Source of the DNA: Hyphomicrobiales bacterium
GTDB taxonomy: Bacteria; Pseudomonadota; Alphaproteobacteria; Rhizobiales; Rhizobiaceae
DNA length: 64,000 nucleotides
NCBI GenBank assembly: GCA_900466605.1
Contig: UBMU01000009.1
Coordinates: 124,001 to 188,000, forward strand
Direction of reading: 5' to 3'
Part shown: in pieces, positions 23,003 through 31,637 of the stretch
How positions within the stretch are numbered: the first letter of the stretch is position 1
Layout: the number at the start of each line of letters is the position of its first letter
Notes under the pieces: generated by a model
Told to the model about the DNA's origin: nothing
Databases searched by the model: none
What the model saw: only the letters and a program-made list of their open reading frames with translations
Made by a program: the position numbers and the translations under genes

Positions 23003-23242
23003 TCAACGAGCTGGGCGGACAGCCTTTTTCGGAGCCGGAAGGAGCCCTTCCCGCTGCAGCTTCTTGCGCGCAAGCTTGCGCTGGCGGCGAACGGCTTCTG
23101 CCTTCTCGCGGACGCGCTTCTCGGACGGCTTTTCATAAGCGCTGCGCGCCTTGAATTCGCGGAACAGACCTTCGCGCTGCATCTTCTTTTTCAGGACGCG
23201 GAGCGCCTGATCGACGTTATTGTCTCGGACGAGAACCTGCAA
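23003..23242 (-). CDS. rpsU: small ribosomal subunit protein bS21 (first paralogue)
   Basis: This 79-residue protein has the bS21 core [20 protein letters not shown] followed by a long Arg/Lys-rich tail ending [11 protein letters not shown]. The start is ambiguous. ATG codons at 23257 and 23248 are in frame, but the only good ribosome-binding site (AAAGGA) ends directly before ATG 23248 and is ideally spaced (6 bp) for TTG 23242. That TTG also gives MQVLVRDNN, the same N-terminus as the second copy at 24355. bS21 helps position mRNA on the 30S subunit. The tail is longer and different from the second copy. Confidence 0.9.
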   Translation of the reverse strand: MQVLVRDNNVDQALRVLKKKMQREGLFREFKARSAYEKPSEKRVREKAEAVRRQRKLARKKLQREGLLPAPKKAVRPAR

Positions 23243-23297
23243 ATTCATTCCTTTCATGTTGTTCGGCAAACATGTTTGCCGGTTGGCAAAGTGGAAA

Positions 23298-23585
23298 TTA
23301 CTTCCGCACTTTGATGCTTGACGTTTTCAGCCAGGATCCGCTCTGAATGTCCACTACGGCATCACTCTGTCGCGGCGAGGAAACAGACTGGCTCGCATCA
23401 ATATCGCTCTCAAGAATTCGCCGGTCAAAGTTTTCGGCCTCGAATCGAACGCGATACTGCGCGCGGCGCCCGTCTGACGGAAGAACAGCCGCGATCGTAC
23501 AGGTTCTGCTCGCCATTTCCGTGCGGACAAAGCCGCCCTTCAGGACGATGCTGTCGCCGACAGCATATTTGGGAGTTAATGCCAT
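23298..23585 (-). CDS. conserved small hypothetical protein
   Basis: This 95-residue protein starts [18 protein letters not shown], with a GGTGAG ribosome-binding site. The N-terminus looks like a small beta-barrel such as DUF2158/YodC or KOW-like folds that begin with a GD-x-V-x-LKSGG pattern; this is a resemblance, not a firm match. The second half ([19 protein letters not shown]) is polar. No signal peptide or membrane helix. It is placed between the bS21 and cold-shock genes on the same strand, downstream of the cold-shock terminator, so it probably has its own promoter. Confidence 0.65.
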   Translation of the reverse strand: MALTPKYAVGDSIVLKGGFVRTEMASRTCTIAAVLPSDGRRAQYRVRFEAENFDRRILESDIDASQSVSSPRQSDAVVDIQSGSWLKTSSIKVRK

Positions 23586-23612
23586 TTCTCTCACCAAGCT
23601 GCCGTGAGCGTT

Positions 23613-23643
23613 AAAACATAAAAGGCCGGGAGTAACCCCGACC
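23613..23643 (-). terminator. rho-independent terminator of the cold-shock gene
   Basis: Read on the minus strand, a 7-bp GC-rich stem (one G-U pair; arms at 23637-23643 and 23624-23630) is followed by TTTTATGTTTT. It lies about 55 bp beyond the cold-shock stop codon. Confidence 0.8.
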
Positions 23644-23698
23644 TCGTCATCAGGCCTGCGACTGCCAGTACATCCGTGGTCAGCCGGGCCGAATGAAA

Positions 23699-23908
23699 TT
23701 AAGCTGCCCGCAGGTTGTCGGCAGAATTCTTGCCGGACTTCCGATCGCGAACGAGTTCGTATGTGACTTTCTGTCCGTCCGACAGACCGCCCAGACCAGC
23801 ACGCTCAACAGCAGAAATATGGACGAAAACGTCCGTGCTTCCGTCGTCCGGCTGGATAAAGCCGAAGCCCTTGGTGCTGTTGAACCACTTAACTGTACCT
23901 GAATTCAT
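23699..23908 (-). CDS. cspA: cold-shock domain protein (CspA family)
   Basis: This 69-residue single cold-shock domain has RNP1 [10 protein letters not shown] and RNP2 [11 protein letters not shown] motifs intact. It is a single-stranded RNA/DNA chaperone that melts mRNA structure. A GGAGA ribosome-binding site precedes the ATG. The upstream region on this strand contains a short perfect hairpin (23986-24000), compatible with a structured leader such as those that tune csp expression. It sits between two bS21 genes, an arrangement that may link translation adaptation genes. The paralogue name (cspA versus another csp) is not resolvable here. Confidence 0.93.
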   Translation of the reverse strand: MNSGTVKWFNSTKGFGFIQPDDGSTDVFVHISAVERAGLGGLSDGQKVTYELVRDRKSGKNSADNLRAA

Positions 23909-24354
23909 AACGATCTCCTTTCAATTGTCGTTACTGCCATGCGTTCATTCACAAGGCCATGCTCGATTTTGAGAGGAAATCTGACGGAGCTTCGAGCTCC
24001 TTGACAAAGGTCACAACCAACAGTCGATAACTGGTATATAGAGTAAACGGCACGATAAACAAGGGAAGAAACCGATTGACGCGACGGTGAGTGCCGATGC
24101 AAAGCCTCCCTCGCGCCCCCATGCAAAGACCAGCTACGCTGAATGGCGGCGGTCAGCAATGACAAAAAAATTGGTTCGACTGTGGTTGGAGCCGATTTTT
24201 GCGATGGTGAAGTGCCAAAACATATAGACTCCTAGCCTCCCTTCTGCTATCCGCATCCTCAATCGCAAGGCTCCGGCCGCGCGAACCATATATTTTTTTG
24301 CCTCTGGCGCCTTGCCGACGCCGGCAACAACCAAACCAAAGGAACGTGATTCTC
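23909..24354. promoter_or_regulatory. divergent region between cspA and the second rpsU, with candidate leader and promoter
   Basis: These 446 bp hold no convincing gene. On the csp side there is a perfect 6-bp hairpin with TCG loop (23986-24000), probably in the csp 5' leader. On the rpsU side, TTGCGA (24199-24204) and TATAGA (24223-24228) with an 18-bp spacer form a plausible sigma-70-type promoter about 125 bp upstream of the rpsU start. Confidence 0.45.
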
Positions 24355-24567
24355 GTGCAGGTACTTGTCCGCGATAACAATGTCGATCAGGCTCTCCGCG
24401 CTCTCAAGAAGAAGATGCAGCGCGAAGGTATTTTCCGCGAAATGAAGATGCGCGACTACTACGAAAAGCCGTCGCAGAAGCGCGCTCGCGAGAAGGCCGA
24501 AGCCGTTCGTCGTGTTCGCAAGCTGGCTCGCAAGCGGGCACAGCGCGAAGGTATCGTCGCACGCTAA
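24355..24567 (+). CDS. rpsU: small ribosomal subunit protein bS21 (second paralogue)
   Basis: This 70-residue bS21 starts at GTG ([20 protein letters not shown] after initiation) and ends [18 protein letters not shown] about 11 bp upstream is the likely ribosome-binding site. The open frame extends upstream to 24298, but that extension has no family similarity. It differs from the first copy mainly in the middle ([18 protein letters not shown]) and by the short tail. It is followed by a strong terminator, so it is a single-gene transcript. Confidence 0.93.
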   Translation: MQVLVRDNNVDQALRALKKKMQREGIFREMKMRDYYEKPSQKRAREKAEAVRRVRKLARKRAQREGIVAR

Positions 24568-24606
24568 GCGTTGCTGTCGTTATTTCGACGTTTTCAGATG
24601 CATGTT

Positions 24607-24638
24607 GGCGGGGGCGATCTATTCGCCACCGCCTTTTT
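24607..24638 (+). terminator. rho-independent terminator after rpsU
   Basis: The stem GGCGG-G-GGCGA pairs with TCGCC-A-CCGCC around a TCTAT loop (one G/A mismatch) and runs into TTTTT. It lies 40 bp after the bS21 stop. Confidence 0.88.
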
Positions 24639-24703
24639 AATTTGCTGCTGAAGCTTGCCCGTCCTTGAAGCGGACCGGCTGCACTGGGGGAAAACGAGCC
24701 CGC

Positions 24704-25567
24704 ATGGCTGATATCACCAAGACCCGCTCTCTGCGTTCGCCGAAAATCAATATTCTACCGGTTTTCGCAATCGTCACCGCGCTAGGCCTTGCTGGCTGCA
24801 CGACAAGCAACACGTCCGATGCCGTCATTCGCATCGACAAGGCGCAGGGCTCGCAGGAAAACATTGCGTCACTAACCTCGGTGATCAATGCCAATCCGAA
24901 GGATCCGGAAGGCTACAACGTCCGTGGCTCGGCTTATGGTCGCGGCGGCGACTTCCGCCAGGCGCTGAACGACTTCAATACGGCGCTGCAGATCAACCCC
25001 CGCTTCTACCAGGCATACGCCAACCGCGCGCTGGTCTACCGCAATATGGGTCAGCAGCAACAGGCGATCCAGGACTACAGCACTGCCCTGCAGATCAATC
25101 CGAACTACGACGTGGCGCTGATCGGCCGCGGCAACGTCTACCGCACCGCCGGTCAGGACGATGCCGCCTTCAACGATTTCAACAAGGCGATCCAGAACGG
25201 CACGACCGATGGCCGCGCCTATCACAATCGCGGCTTGATCTATCAGAAGCGCAATCAGCAGGATAAGGCGATCGACGACTTCTCGAAGGCGATCTCTCTC
25301 TCGCCGAACGCCCCCGAACCCTATAACGGCCGCGGCATCTCCTATATCGCTCTGAATGACGACGATAACGCGTTCGCCGATTTCAACCACGCGATAGAGC
25401 TCAACGGAAACGTCGCCGAATCCTGGGCCAACCAGGCGCTGGTCTACGAGCGGCGCGGCGAAAAGGACAAGGCCGCACGCTCCTACCGTCACGCGATCGG
25501 CCTCGATCCGAAGTACCAACCCGCGAAGGACGGCCTTGCCCGCGTTGGCTCGTCGACGACGGGCTAA
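24704..25567 (+). CDS. TPR-repeat lipoprotein
   Basis: This 287-residue protein has a charged N-terminus, a hydrophobic segment and a lipobox-like LGLAGC, so it is probably an outer-membrane or periplasmic lipoprotein. At least six tetratricopeptide repeats follow (for example AYANRALVYRNMGQQQQAIQ and AYHNRGLIYQKRNQQDKAID). This layout resembles NlpI-type scaffolds, which recruit peptidoglycan hydrolases and proteases; function here is inferred. ATG 24704 was preferred over an upstream TTG at 24665 because it begins just before the signal sequence. Confidence 0.9.
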   Translation: MADITKTRSLRSPKINILPVFAIVTALGLAGCTTSNTSDAVIRIDKAQGSQENIASLTSVINANPKDPEGYNVRGSAYGRGGDFRQALNDFNTALQINPRFYQAYANRALVYRNMGQQQQAIQDYSTALQINPNYDVALIGRGNVYRTAGQDDAAFNDFNKAIQNGTTDGRAYHNRGLIYQKRNQQDKAIDDFSKAISLSPNAPEPYNGRGISYIALNDDDNAFADFNHAIELNGNVAESWANQALVYERRGEKDKAARSYRHAIGLDPKYQPAKDGLARVGSSTTG

Positions 25568-25591
25568 GGCATTCCCGGCAGGAGCGCGACG

Positions 25592-26656
25592 ATGGCAGCC
25601 AAACAGCATGTAGTTGTGGTTGGCTCAGGCATCGTCGGTTCCTCGATCGCCTGGCACCTCACTCGTGACGGCGCCGCCGTCACGGTAATTGCCGAAGACA
25701 TCGGTGGTGTGGCCACTCCCAACTCCTTTGCCTGGATCAACGCGAGCTGGGGCAACCCGGAGTTCTATTTTCGCTTTCGCCACCGCTCCATCGCTGAATG
25801 GAAGCGCTTGGCGCAAGAACTGCCCGGACTGCCGCTGTCCTGGTGTGGCGGCATATGCTGGGATCTGCCTGCCGATCAACTTGAGGCCTTTGCCGTCGAG
25901 CATTCATTATGGGGGTACGGCATCGAAAGGCTGGATCGCGCAGCAATTGCGGCGCGCGAGCCTTACCTGGAGCAGATCCCCGATACCGCGCTCTTGGTTG
26001 CGGAAGAAGGTGCAGTCGAGCCGGTGGCGGCAGCGCGACTGCTGCTTGCTGACGCGGAGGCCAGAGGCGCCAAGTTCGTCAACGCTGCGGTGGATGGATT
26101 TATCCGCAGCGGTGAACGGATTGCGGGCGTCGTCACGTCCGCAGGCCTTGTCGAAGCCGATCATGTTGTGCTGGCGGCCGGTGCCGGCAGCGCGCCCCTC
26201 GCCGCCACCGTCGGCGTCACCCTCCCACTGGAGGCGCCGCCCGGGCTGATCGTTCACTCCCGTCCATTCGAACGGCGGCTGAACGGCCTCGTGATGGCAA
26301 CCGATCTACATATGCGCCAGACGGCCGACGGGCGTGTCATCGCCGGCTCAGATTTTGGCGGCACGGATCCGGGCCTCGATCAGCACGCGACCGCCGCGAG
26401 ACTCTTTGCGAAAGTCACCGAGAGCATGACGGACGGTGAACGACTGACGATGGACTTCTTCACGGTCGGCTATCGCCCAACACCGAAGGACGGCTTCCCG
26501 ATTATCGGCGACTGCGGCCAGGACGGCCTATACGTTGTCGTGACGCACTCTGGCGTGACACTGGCGCCTCTCATCGGCCTACTCGCGTCCAGCGAGATTC
26601 TTGCCGGCAACGCGGACCCCTCCCTCGCTGCCTTTCGCCTCTCCAGATTCAACTGA
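25592..26656 (+). CDS. FAD-dependent amine/amino-acid oxidoreductase (DAO family)
   Basis: This 354-residue flavoprotein starts with the Rossmann FAD loop VVVVGSGIVGSSIAWHLTRDG. It ends with the DAO-family C-terminal motif (TVGYRPTPKDGFPIIGDC and VVVTHSGVTLAPLIG). It resembles glycine oxidase/D-amino-acid dehydrogenase-like proteins; no signal peptide, so cytoplasmic or membrane-peripheral. The substrate cannot be read. It starts 24 bp after the TPR gene on the same strand and may be co-transcribed with it, although no functional link is evident. Confidence 0.9.
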   Translation: MAAKQHVVVVGSGIVGSSIAWHLTRDGAAVTVIAEDIGGVATPNSFAWINASWGNPEFYFRFRHRSIAEWKRLAQELPGLPLSWCGGICWDLPADQLEAFAVEHSLWGYGIERLDRAAIAAREPYLEQIPDTALLVAEEGAVEPVAAARLLLADAEARGAKFVNAAVDGFIRSGERIAGVVTSAGLVEADHVVLAAGAGSAPLAATVGVTLPLEAPPGLIVHSRPFERRLNGLVMATDLHMRQTADGRVIAGSDFGGTDPGLDQHATAARLFAKVTESMTDGERLTMDFFTVGYRPTPKDGFPIIGDCGQDGLYVVVTHSGVTLAPLIGLLASSEILAGNADPSLAAFRLSRFN

Positions 26657-26881
26657 AATCAACCTGCGAACAAATATTCGCGAATTGCCGACCGACATGT
26701 TTTACTATGTTGCAAGCTACGGCACGTGTCCCTAACATGCGGCGGTAGATAGCAGGCTATCAGGAAAAGCCGGAGGCGCGTTGAGGGCAATTGCGGTGGT
26801 CCAGTTTATTGCTTTCGTACTCGCCGTTATTGTTAGGCGTACTGGCATTTTCGGCCGCTTGAGCCAGCGGAGTATACGCTC

Positions 26882-28540
26882 ATGAAGCGCCGCTTCCGCT
26901 TTTTCCCGAAGGCATCGATCGGGACGTACCTGATCGCGATGGCCCTGGCCACCGCACTGCCGATTTTTGCCCTCGTCGCACTTCTGCTGGCGCAGCTGGA
27001 AGACAACCAGCGCTCGATTCTGAAGCGCGAAACAGCCCAGGATGCCACCGCACTAGCCCGATCAATTGATCGCCAGCTTCAAGACATGGCCACAACTTTA
27101 AGGTTGCTGTCCAACTCGCCGGAATTGGAGAGCAACGACTTCAGTTCCTTCCATGCGCGAACAGAGACAGCCCTGCGGGCGGACAACCTCTACGTCATCG
27201 CCGTCGATAAGAGTGGGCAGCAACTCTTGAACACCCGCCGGGACTACGGCGAGCTGCTGGGCAAGGTCGGCAATCTCCCGTCCGTCGAGGCAGCCATCAA
27301 ATCCGGCCGGATCGAGGCCTCTGACGTTTTCATGGGACGAACAAGCGGTGAGTTCGTCTACAACGTCACCATGCCGCTGCAGGTTGGCGCCGTCAGGGCG
27401 TTGATCATCACGCAAAACGCCAGGGACCTTGCGAAACTGGTCACCACCGAGGGGCTACCGAACGATTGGTCTGCGGCAGTCATCGATCAGGGCGGCCATG
27501 TCGTCGCCTCTGCGGGCGCAACGAATATCGGTTTCGGCGAACCGTTCAATCCGAGTATTCTGCCATCGCTGGTCAATTCCAACGGTGTATACGAGAACAA
27601 ACAAGTCCTGCCGAAGGCGATGCTCGGCTATGCGCAGATTCCGGGCTGGTCCTGGAAAGCCGTGATATGGGGCCCGGTTGCCACGGCGCAATCCTCGATC
27701 CTGACGACGTGGCGTTTCCTGGTGATCGGCGGCATAGCGCTGATGCTTCTCGCCGTACTCGCCGCCTATGTCGTCGCCCGCCAGGTCCGCCTGACGATCC
27801 GCTCGATTGCCGATATGGCCAATCGCATGGGCGAAGGCCACATCGTTGCACCGGTCGAGACCAGCGTGATCGAAGCCAACCAGGTCGCAGTTGCACTCTC
27901 CAACGCCTCGTTCGATCGCAGCCAGACGGAAGACCGCCTGCACTTCGTCATGAACGAACTCGTGCACCGGACCAAGAACCTGCTGGCGCTGGTGCAGGCG
28001 ATGATGCGCCAGGTCGCCAAGGGCGCTGACAGCGTGCCAGCCTACCAGGCGGCCGTTGCCGACCGCCTTGAAGGCCTCTCGCGCTCAATCGATTTGCTCA
28101 CCAGCGAACAATGGGCCGGTGCATCCCTGCGCCGCGTGATCGACACGCACTTCAAGGGCTTTCCGCAGACGACCGAGCAGACGGAGATATCCGGCAAGGA
28201 TTTCATGCTGAAGCCCGACGCGGTGCAAAACCTCGGCCTCGTCCTGCATGAGCTGGCGACCAACTCGGTGAAATACGGTGCCCTTTCAGTACCGCAAGGC
28301 CGTGTTTTGCTGAGCTGGCGGGATGTAACGGACGAAGAGCGCGACGAACCACGCCTTTGCCTCACGTGGGAAGAGCGCAACGGCCCACCCGCACGCCCAT
28401 CCGAAGGATCAGGCTTCGGCACGACGATCATCAAGAACCACGCCGCAGCGGCTTTTGGCGGCACCGTTGATATCGACTTCCGGCCGGAAGGCTTTTACTG
28501 GACCTTGACGGCCCCACGCCGCTCCTTCGAGCGCGCCTAA
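26882..28540 (+). CDS. membrane sensor histidine kinase, HWE family
   Basis: This 552-residue protein has a first membrane helix at residues about 14-36, a periplasmic Cache-like sensor region of about 240 residues, a second helix at about 277-300 and a HAMP-like linker. The phosphoacceptor region is ELVHRTKNLLALVQ (His at about 362). The N box (VLHELATNSVKYGA), WEERNGP (the W-x-E element) and GFGTTIIKNHAAAAFGG place it in the HWE/HisKA_2 group common in rhizobia. No response regulator is adjacent, so it is an orphan. HWE kinases often feed general-stress phosphorelays; the partner here is unknown. Confidence 0.92.
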   Translation: MKRRFRFFPKASIGTYLIAMALATALPIFALVALLLAQLEDNQRSILKRETAQDATALARSIDRQLQDMATTLRLLSNSPELESNDFSSFHARTETALRADNLYVIAVDKSGQQLLNTRRDYGELLGKVGNLPSVEAAIKSGRIEASDVFMGRTSGEFVYNVTMPLQVGAVRALIITQNARDLAKLVTTEGLPNDWSAAVIDQGGHVVASAGATNIGFGEPFNPSILPSLVNSNGVYENKQVLPKAMLGYAQIPGWSWKAVIWGPVATAQSSILTTWRFLVIGGIALMLLAVLAAYVVARQVRLTIRSIADMANRMGEGHIVAPVETSVIEANQVAVALSNASFDRSQTEDRLHFVMNELVHRTKNLLALVQAMMRQVAKGADSVPAYQAAVADRLEGLSRSIDLLTSEQWAGASLRRVIDTHFKGFPQTTEQTEISGKDFMLKPDAVQNLGLVLHELATNSVKYGALSVPQGRVLLSWRDVTDEERDEPRLCLTWEERNGPPARPSEGSGFGTTIIKNHAAAAFGGTVDIDFRPEGFYWTLTAPRRSFERA

Positions 28541-28598
28541 CGCGGAACAATCCCCACGAACGTCCGTTTCCGACAGGCTACTCGAAAAGGAGAAAACC

Positions 28599-29081
28599 AT
28601 GTTCAGGGAAACGATGATCGCTGCGGCGGCTGCCGCGGTAGCAGCCATCGCCAACCCGGCAAGTGCCGCAAACTATATCACTCTAGGTCAACTCGTCTGC
28701 GGATCGGAAGGCGGTCCGGGGCTGATCGTTACCTCTCAGAAGAACCTGCTTTGCACCTACACTCCCGCTGAAGGCGGCCCAAAGGTCGTATATGCCGGAA
28801 CGATCCAGAAATTCGGCTTGGATGTCGGCCAGACTGGCAAGTCGGTCATGATCTGGCAGGTCATGGCCAAGACCGGAACCGATATTCCCGACTATGCGCT
28901 GGCCGGCGAGTATTACGGCGTAGGTGCCGATGCGAGCGTAGGCGCCGGCGCTGGTGCCAAGGTCATTGCCGGCGGTACAAACCAATCTTTCATGCTCCAG
29001 CCATTGAACGTCCAGGCCCAGGAAGGCCTGAACCTGGCGGTCGGCGTGGAGAAACTGACGCTGGCGCCGGCCGCGACCTGA
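28599..29081 (+). CDS. exported DUF992 protein
   Basis: This 160-residue protein has a Sec signal peptide (MFRETMIAAAAAAVAAIANPASA). A compact beta-rich domain of the DUF992 family follows (LVCGSEGGPGLIVTSQKNLLCTYTP, with two Cys likely disulphide-bonded, and IQKFGLDVGQTGKSVMIW). It is probably periplasmic and of unknown function. GGAGAA precedes the ATG. It follows the histidine kinase gene by 58 bp on the same strand and is closed by a terminator. Confidence 0.92.
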   Translation: MFRETMIAAAAAAVAAIANPASAANYITLGQLVCGSEGGPGLIVTSQKNLLCTYTPAEGGPKVVYAGTIQKFGLDVGQTGKSVMIWQVMAKTGTDIPDYALAGEYYGVGADASVGAGAGAKVIAGGTNQSFMLQPLNVQAQEGLNLAVGVEKLTLAPAAT

Positions 29082-29099
29082 TTTCAGGCTGCAGCCGGA

Positions 29100-29128
29100 G
29101 GGGAGAGGCGACCAGCCTCTCTCCTTTC
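29100..29128. terminator. terminator between convergent DUF992 and LysE genes
   Basis: A 10-bp stem (29100-29109 with 29115-29124, one G-T pair) with a 5-nt loop is followed by TTTCATTT on the plus strand. Confidence 0.78.
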
Positions 29129-29131
29129 ATT

Positions 29132-29755
29132 TCAGGCCGAGCGATGCGTTAGCGCGAGAGCACCGCCGAACAACATCATCATCGAACCGCTGATGCGATT
29201 GACCAATCGAACCGCCCAGGCGTTGTGCATTACGCCGCGCAGTCGCGACCCGACAAAGGCATAGATGGTAATCGCCCCAACCTCCAAGACGAGGAAGATT
29301 GCTCCAAGCGTGAAGAAACTCTGCCAATAGGCATTGGGTTCGACGAACTGCGGCAGGAACGCCGTGAAGATCAGGATCGCCTTGGGATTGCTTGACGCGA
29401 CAAGAAACTCCTGCCGCAGATAGTCCTTGAGCGTCGAAGGGTGATGGGCAGCCGCGAGATCCGACACATCGACCTTCGCGCGGAAAAGCTTGAACCCGAT
29501 CCAGAGGAGGTAGGCAACACCCAGCCATTTCACGATCGAGAAGGCCACGCCTGAGGCCATCAGCAGGGCGCCGAGGCCAAGGGCCGTGATCGCGATCATG
29601 ATGGCAAAGGCGACGATCCGGCCGGCGGAGGCTGTAATCGCCATCGCCATTCCCGCCCGCGCGCCGATCGTCACCGAGAGCAGATTGTTCGGACCAAACG
29701 CCATGTTCAACGCAAAACAAGCAGGAATGAAGAGGAGCAGCGTTTCGAGGGACAT
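29132..29755 (-). CDS. LysE/RhtB-family amino-acid exporter
   Basis: This 207-residue integral membrane protein starts MSLETLLLFIPACFALNMAF. The conserved GPNNLLSVTIGARAG motif in the first loop and about six hydrophobic helices are as in LysE/RhtB exporters. Members export amino acids such as lysine, threonine or homoserine lactone; the cargo cannot be predicted. The frame is open upstream to 29803, but ATG 29755 gives the family N-terminus. It is transcribed toward the DUF992 gene. Confidence 0.92.
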   Translation of the reverse strand: MSLETLLLFIPACFALNMAFGPNNLLSVTIGARAGMAMAITASAGRIVAFAIMIAITALGLGALLMASGVAFSIVKWLGVAYLLWIGFKLFRAKVDVSDLAAAHHPSTLKDYLRQEFLVASSNPKAILIFTAFLPQFVEPNAYWQSFFTLGAIFLVLEVGAITIYAFVGSRLRGVMHNAWAVRLVNRISGSMMMLFGGALALTHRSA

Positions 29756-29767
29756 GACATCACCGTG

Positions 29768-29800
29768 CAAAACAAAGGGCGCAGGCCAAGCCCGCGCCCT
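29768..29800 (-). terminator. terminator of the pnt operon
   Basis: On the minus strand, AGGGCGC (29800-29794) pairs with GCGCCCT (29782-29776) and is followed by TTGTTTTG. It lies about 40 bp after the pntB stop and just upstream of the LysE gene start, so the LysE gene is transcribed separately. Confidence 0.7.
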
Positions 29801-29836
29801 CATAGTCTAATCGAAATCAGGTCGCCTGGCGACGCC

Positions 29837-31231
29837 TCAGTGGCCGATTGCCTTGTTGATTTCCTCGGTCACCTTCTTGGCGTCGCCGAGCAGCATCATC
29901 GTGCCGTCCTTGTAGAACAGCGTATTGTCGATGCCGGCATAGCCGGAGCCGAGCGAGCGCTTGACGAACAGGCAGGTCTTCGCCTTGTCGACGTCGAGGA
30001 TCGGCATGCCGTAGATCGGCGAGGTTTTGTCATCGCGTGCCGCCGGATTGGTAACATCGTTGGCGCCGATCACGTAGGCAACATCGGCCTGCGCAAATTC
30101 CGAGTTGATGTCCTCGAGCTCGAAGACCTCATCGTAGGGCACGTTCGCTTCGGCCAGCAACACGTTCATGTGACCCGGCATGCGGCCAGCCACTGGATGG
30201 ATCGCATACTTCACCTCGACGCCGTTCTTCTTCAGATTGTCGGCCAGTTCGCGAAGTGCATGCTGCGCCTGCGCCACCGCCATGCCGTAGCCCGGAACGA
30301 TGATCACCTTCGATGCATTGGCCATCAGATAGGCGGCATCCTCCGCGGAACCCAGCTTGACCGTCTTATCCGAATTGTCCGTACCGCCGGCAACCGTTTC
30401 GCCGCCGAAGCCGCCGAGGATCACCGATATGAACGAGCGGTTCATACCCTTGCACATGATGTAGGATAGGATCGCGCCGGACGAACCAACCAACGCACCG
30501 GTGATGATCAGCGCCAGATTGCCGAGCGTAAAGCCGATTCCGGCCGCTGCCCATCCGGAATACGAATTCAGCATCGACACGACGACGGGCATGTCGGCAC
30601 CGCCGATCGGCACGATCAGCAGCACGCCGAGCGCCAGGGACAGAACGACAACAGCCCAGAAATCGAAATGGCTTTCCGTTGCGGCAAGACCGACGATGAA
30701 GAGCACGATCAGCGCCAGCAATGCGATGTTGATCACGTGCCGGAAGGGCAACATGATCGGCTTGCCGGACATGCGCCCGTCAAGCTTCAGGAAGGCGATG
30801 ATCGAGCCGGTGAAGGTCAAGGCGCCGATCGCGACGCCAAGCGCCATTTCGATGCGCGCCTCCGTGTGGATCTCGCCGATGTTGCCGATACCGAAGGAGG
30901 ACGGCGTATAGAGCGCCGAAGCGGCCACCAACACAGCTGCAAGGCCTACCAGCGAGTGGAAGCCGGCGACCAGCTGCGGCATCGAGGTCATCGGAATGAC
31001 GCGGGCGATATAGGCGCCGGCACCGCCGCCGATGGCGAGGCCCAGGATGATCAGGACAAGGCCGCCGAAGGACGGCGTTGCCAATGTCAGCGTGGTGAGG
31101 ATGGCGATCGCCATGCCGGCCATGCCGTAGAGATTTCCCTTGCGGCTGGAGGCGGGATGGGAAAGCCCGCGCAAGGCGAGAATGAAGAGCACGCCGGAAA
31201 CAAGGTAGAGGAAGGCTGCGATACTGGTCAT
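29837..31231 (-). CDS. pntB: NAD(P) transhydrogenase beta subunit
   Basis: This 464-residue protein has an N-terminal membrane region (about nine helices) and a C-terminal NADP(H)-binding domain (IIVPGYGMAVAQAQHAL, MPGHMNVLLAEANVPYDEV, VIGANDVTNPAA). It forms the proton channel with PntA2 and hydride transfer unit III. ATG 31231 follows GAGGA; a longer frame to 31285 overlaps pntA2 and lacks similarity. It is the last of three genes. Confidence 0.97.
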   Translation of the reverse strand: MTSIAAFLYLVSGVLFILALRGLSHPASSRKGNLYGMAGMAIAILTTLTLATPSFGGLVLIILGLAIGGGAGAYIARVIPMTSMPQLVAGFHSLVGLAAVLVAASALYTPSSFGIGNIGEIHTEARIEMALGVAIGALTFTGSIIAFLKLDGRMSGKPIMLPFRHVINIALLALIVLFIVGLAATESHFDFWAVVVLSLALGVLLIVPIGGADMPVVVSMLNSYSGWAAAGIGFTLGNLALIITGALVGSSGAILSYIMCKGMNRSFISVILGGFGGETVAGGTDNSDKTVKLGSAEDAAYLMANASKVIIVPGYGMAVAQAQHALRELADNLKKNGVEVKYAIHPVAGRMPGHMNVLLAEANVPYDEVFELEDINSEFAQADVAYVIGANDVTNPAARDDKTSPIYGMPILDVDKAKTCLFVKRSLGSGYAGIDNTLFYKDGTMMLLGDAKKVTEEINKAIGH

Positions 31232-31238
31232 GCGGTCC

Positions 31239-31637
31239 TCACTTGTCCTTCTTCTTGTACATCGCCAGCATGCGCTGGGTGACAAGGAAGCCGCCGAAGA
31301 TATTCACGGAGACAAGCACAAGAGCGACGAAGCCGAAGCCTGTTGCAAGCCCGCTTGTCGAAATGCCAACCGCCAGCAGCGCGCCGACGACGATGACCGA
31401 AGAGATCGCATTGGTGACCGCCATCAGCGGCGTGTGCAGCGCCGGCGTCACCGACCAGACCACGTAATAACCGACGAAGATTGCCAGCACGAAGATCGCG
31501 AACTGGAACACGAAGGGGTCGATCGCGCCGCCGGTTGCCGCACTTGCCGCCTCAGGTGCGTGTGCGGCAGCAGCCGTCACCGCATTCACGGCCTGGTTCA
31601 GCTGCTCCAGGGCCTTGTCCATTGCTTCACTGGCCAT
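31239..31637 (-). CDS. pntA2: NAD(P) transhydrogenase alpha-2 subunit
   Basis: This 132-residue protein has a short Ala-rich N-terminus. Helices follow around [20 protein letters not shown], then [12 protein letters not shown] and [20 protein letters not shown]. It is the membrane part of the alpha chain, which is split from the NAD-binding part in alphaproteobacteria. Its ATG shares one base with the pntA1 stop (TGATG), so translation is likely coupled. Confidence 0.95.
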   Translation of the reverse strand: MASEAMDKALEQLNQAVNAVTAAAAHAPEAASAATGGAIDPFVFQFAIFVLAIFVGYYVVWSVTPALHTPLMAVTNAISSVIVVGALLAVGISTSGLATGFGFVALVLVSVNIFGGFLVTQRMLAMYKKKDK

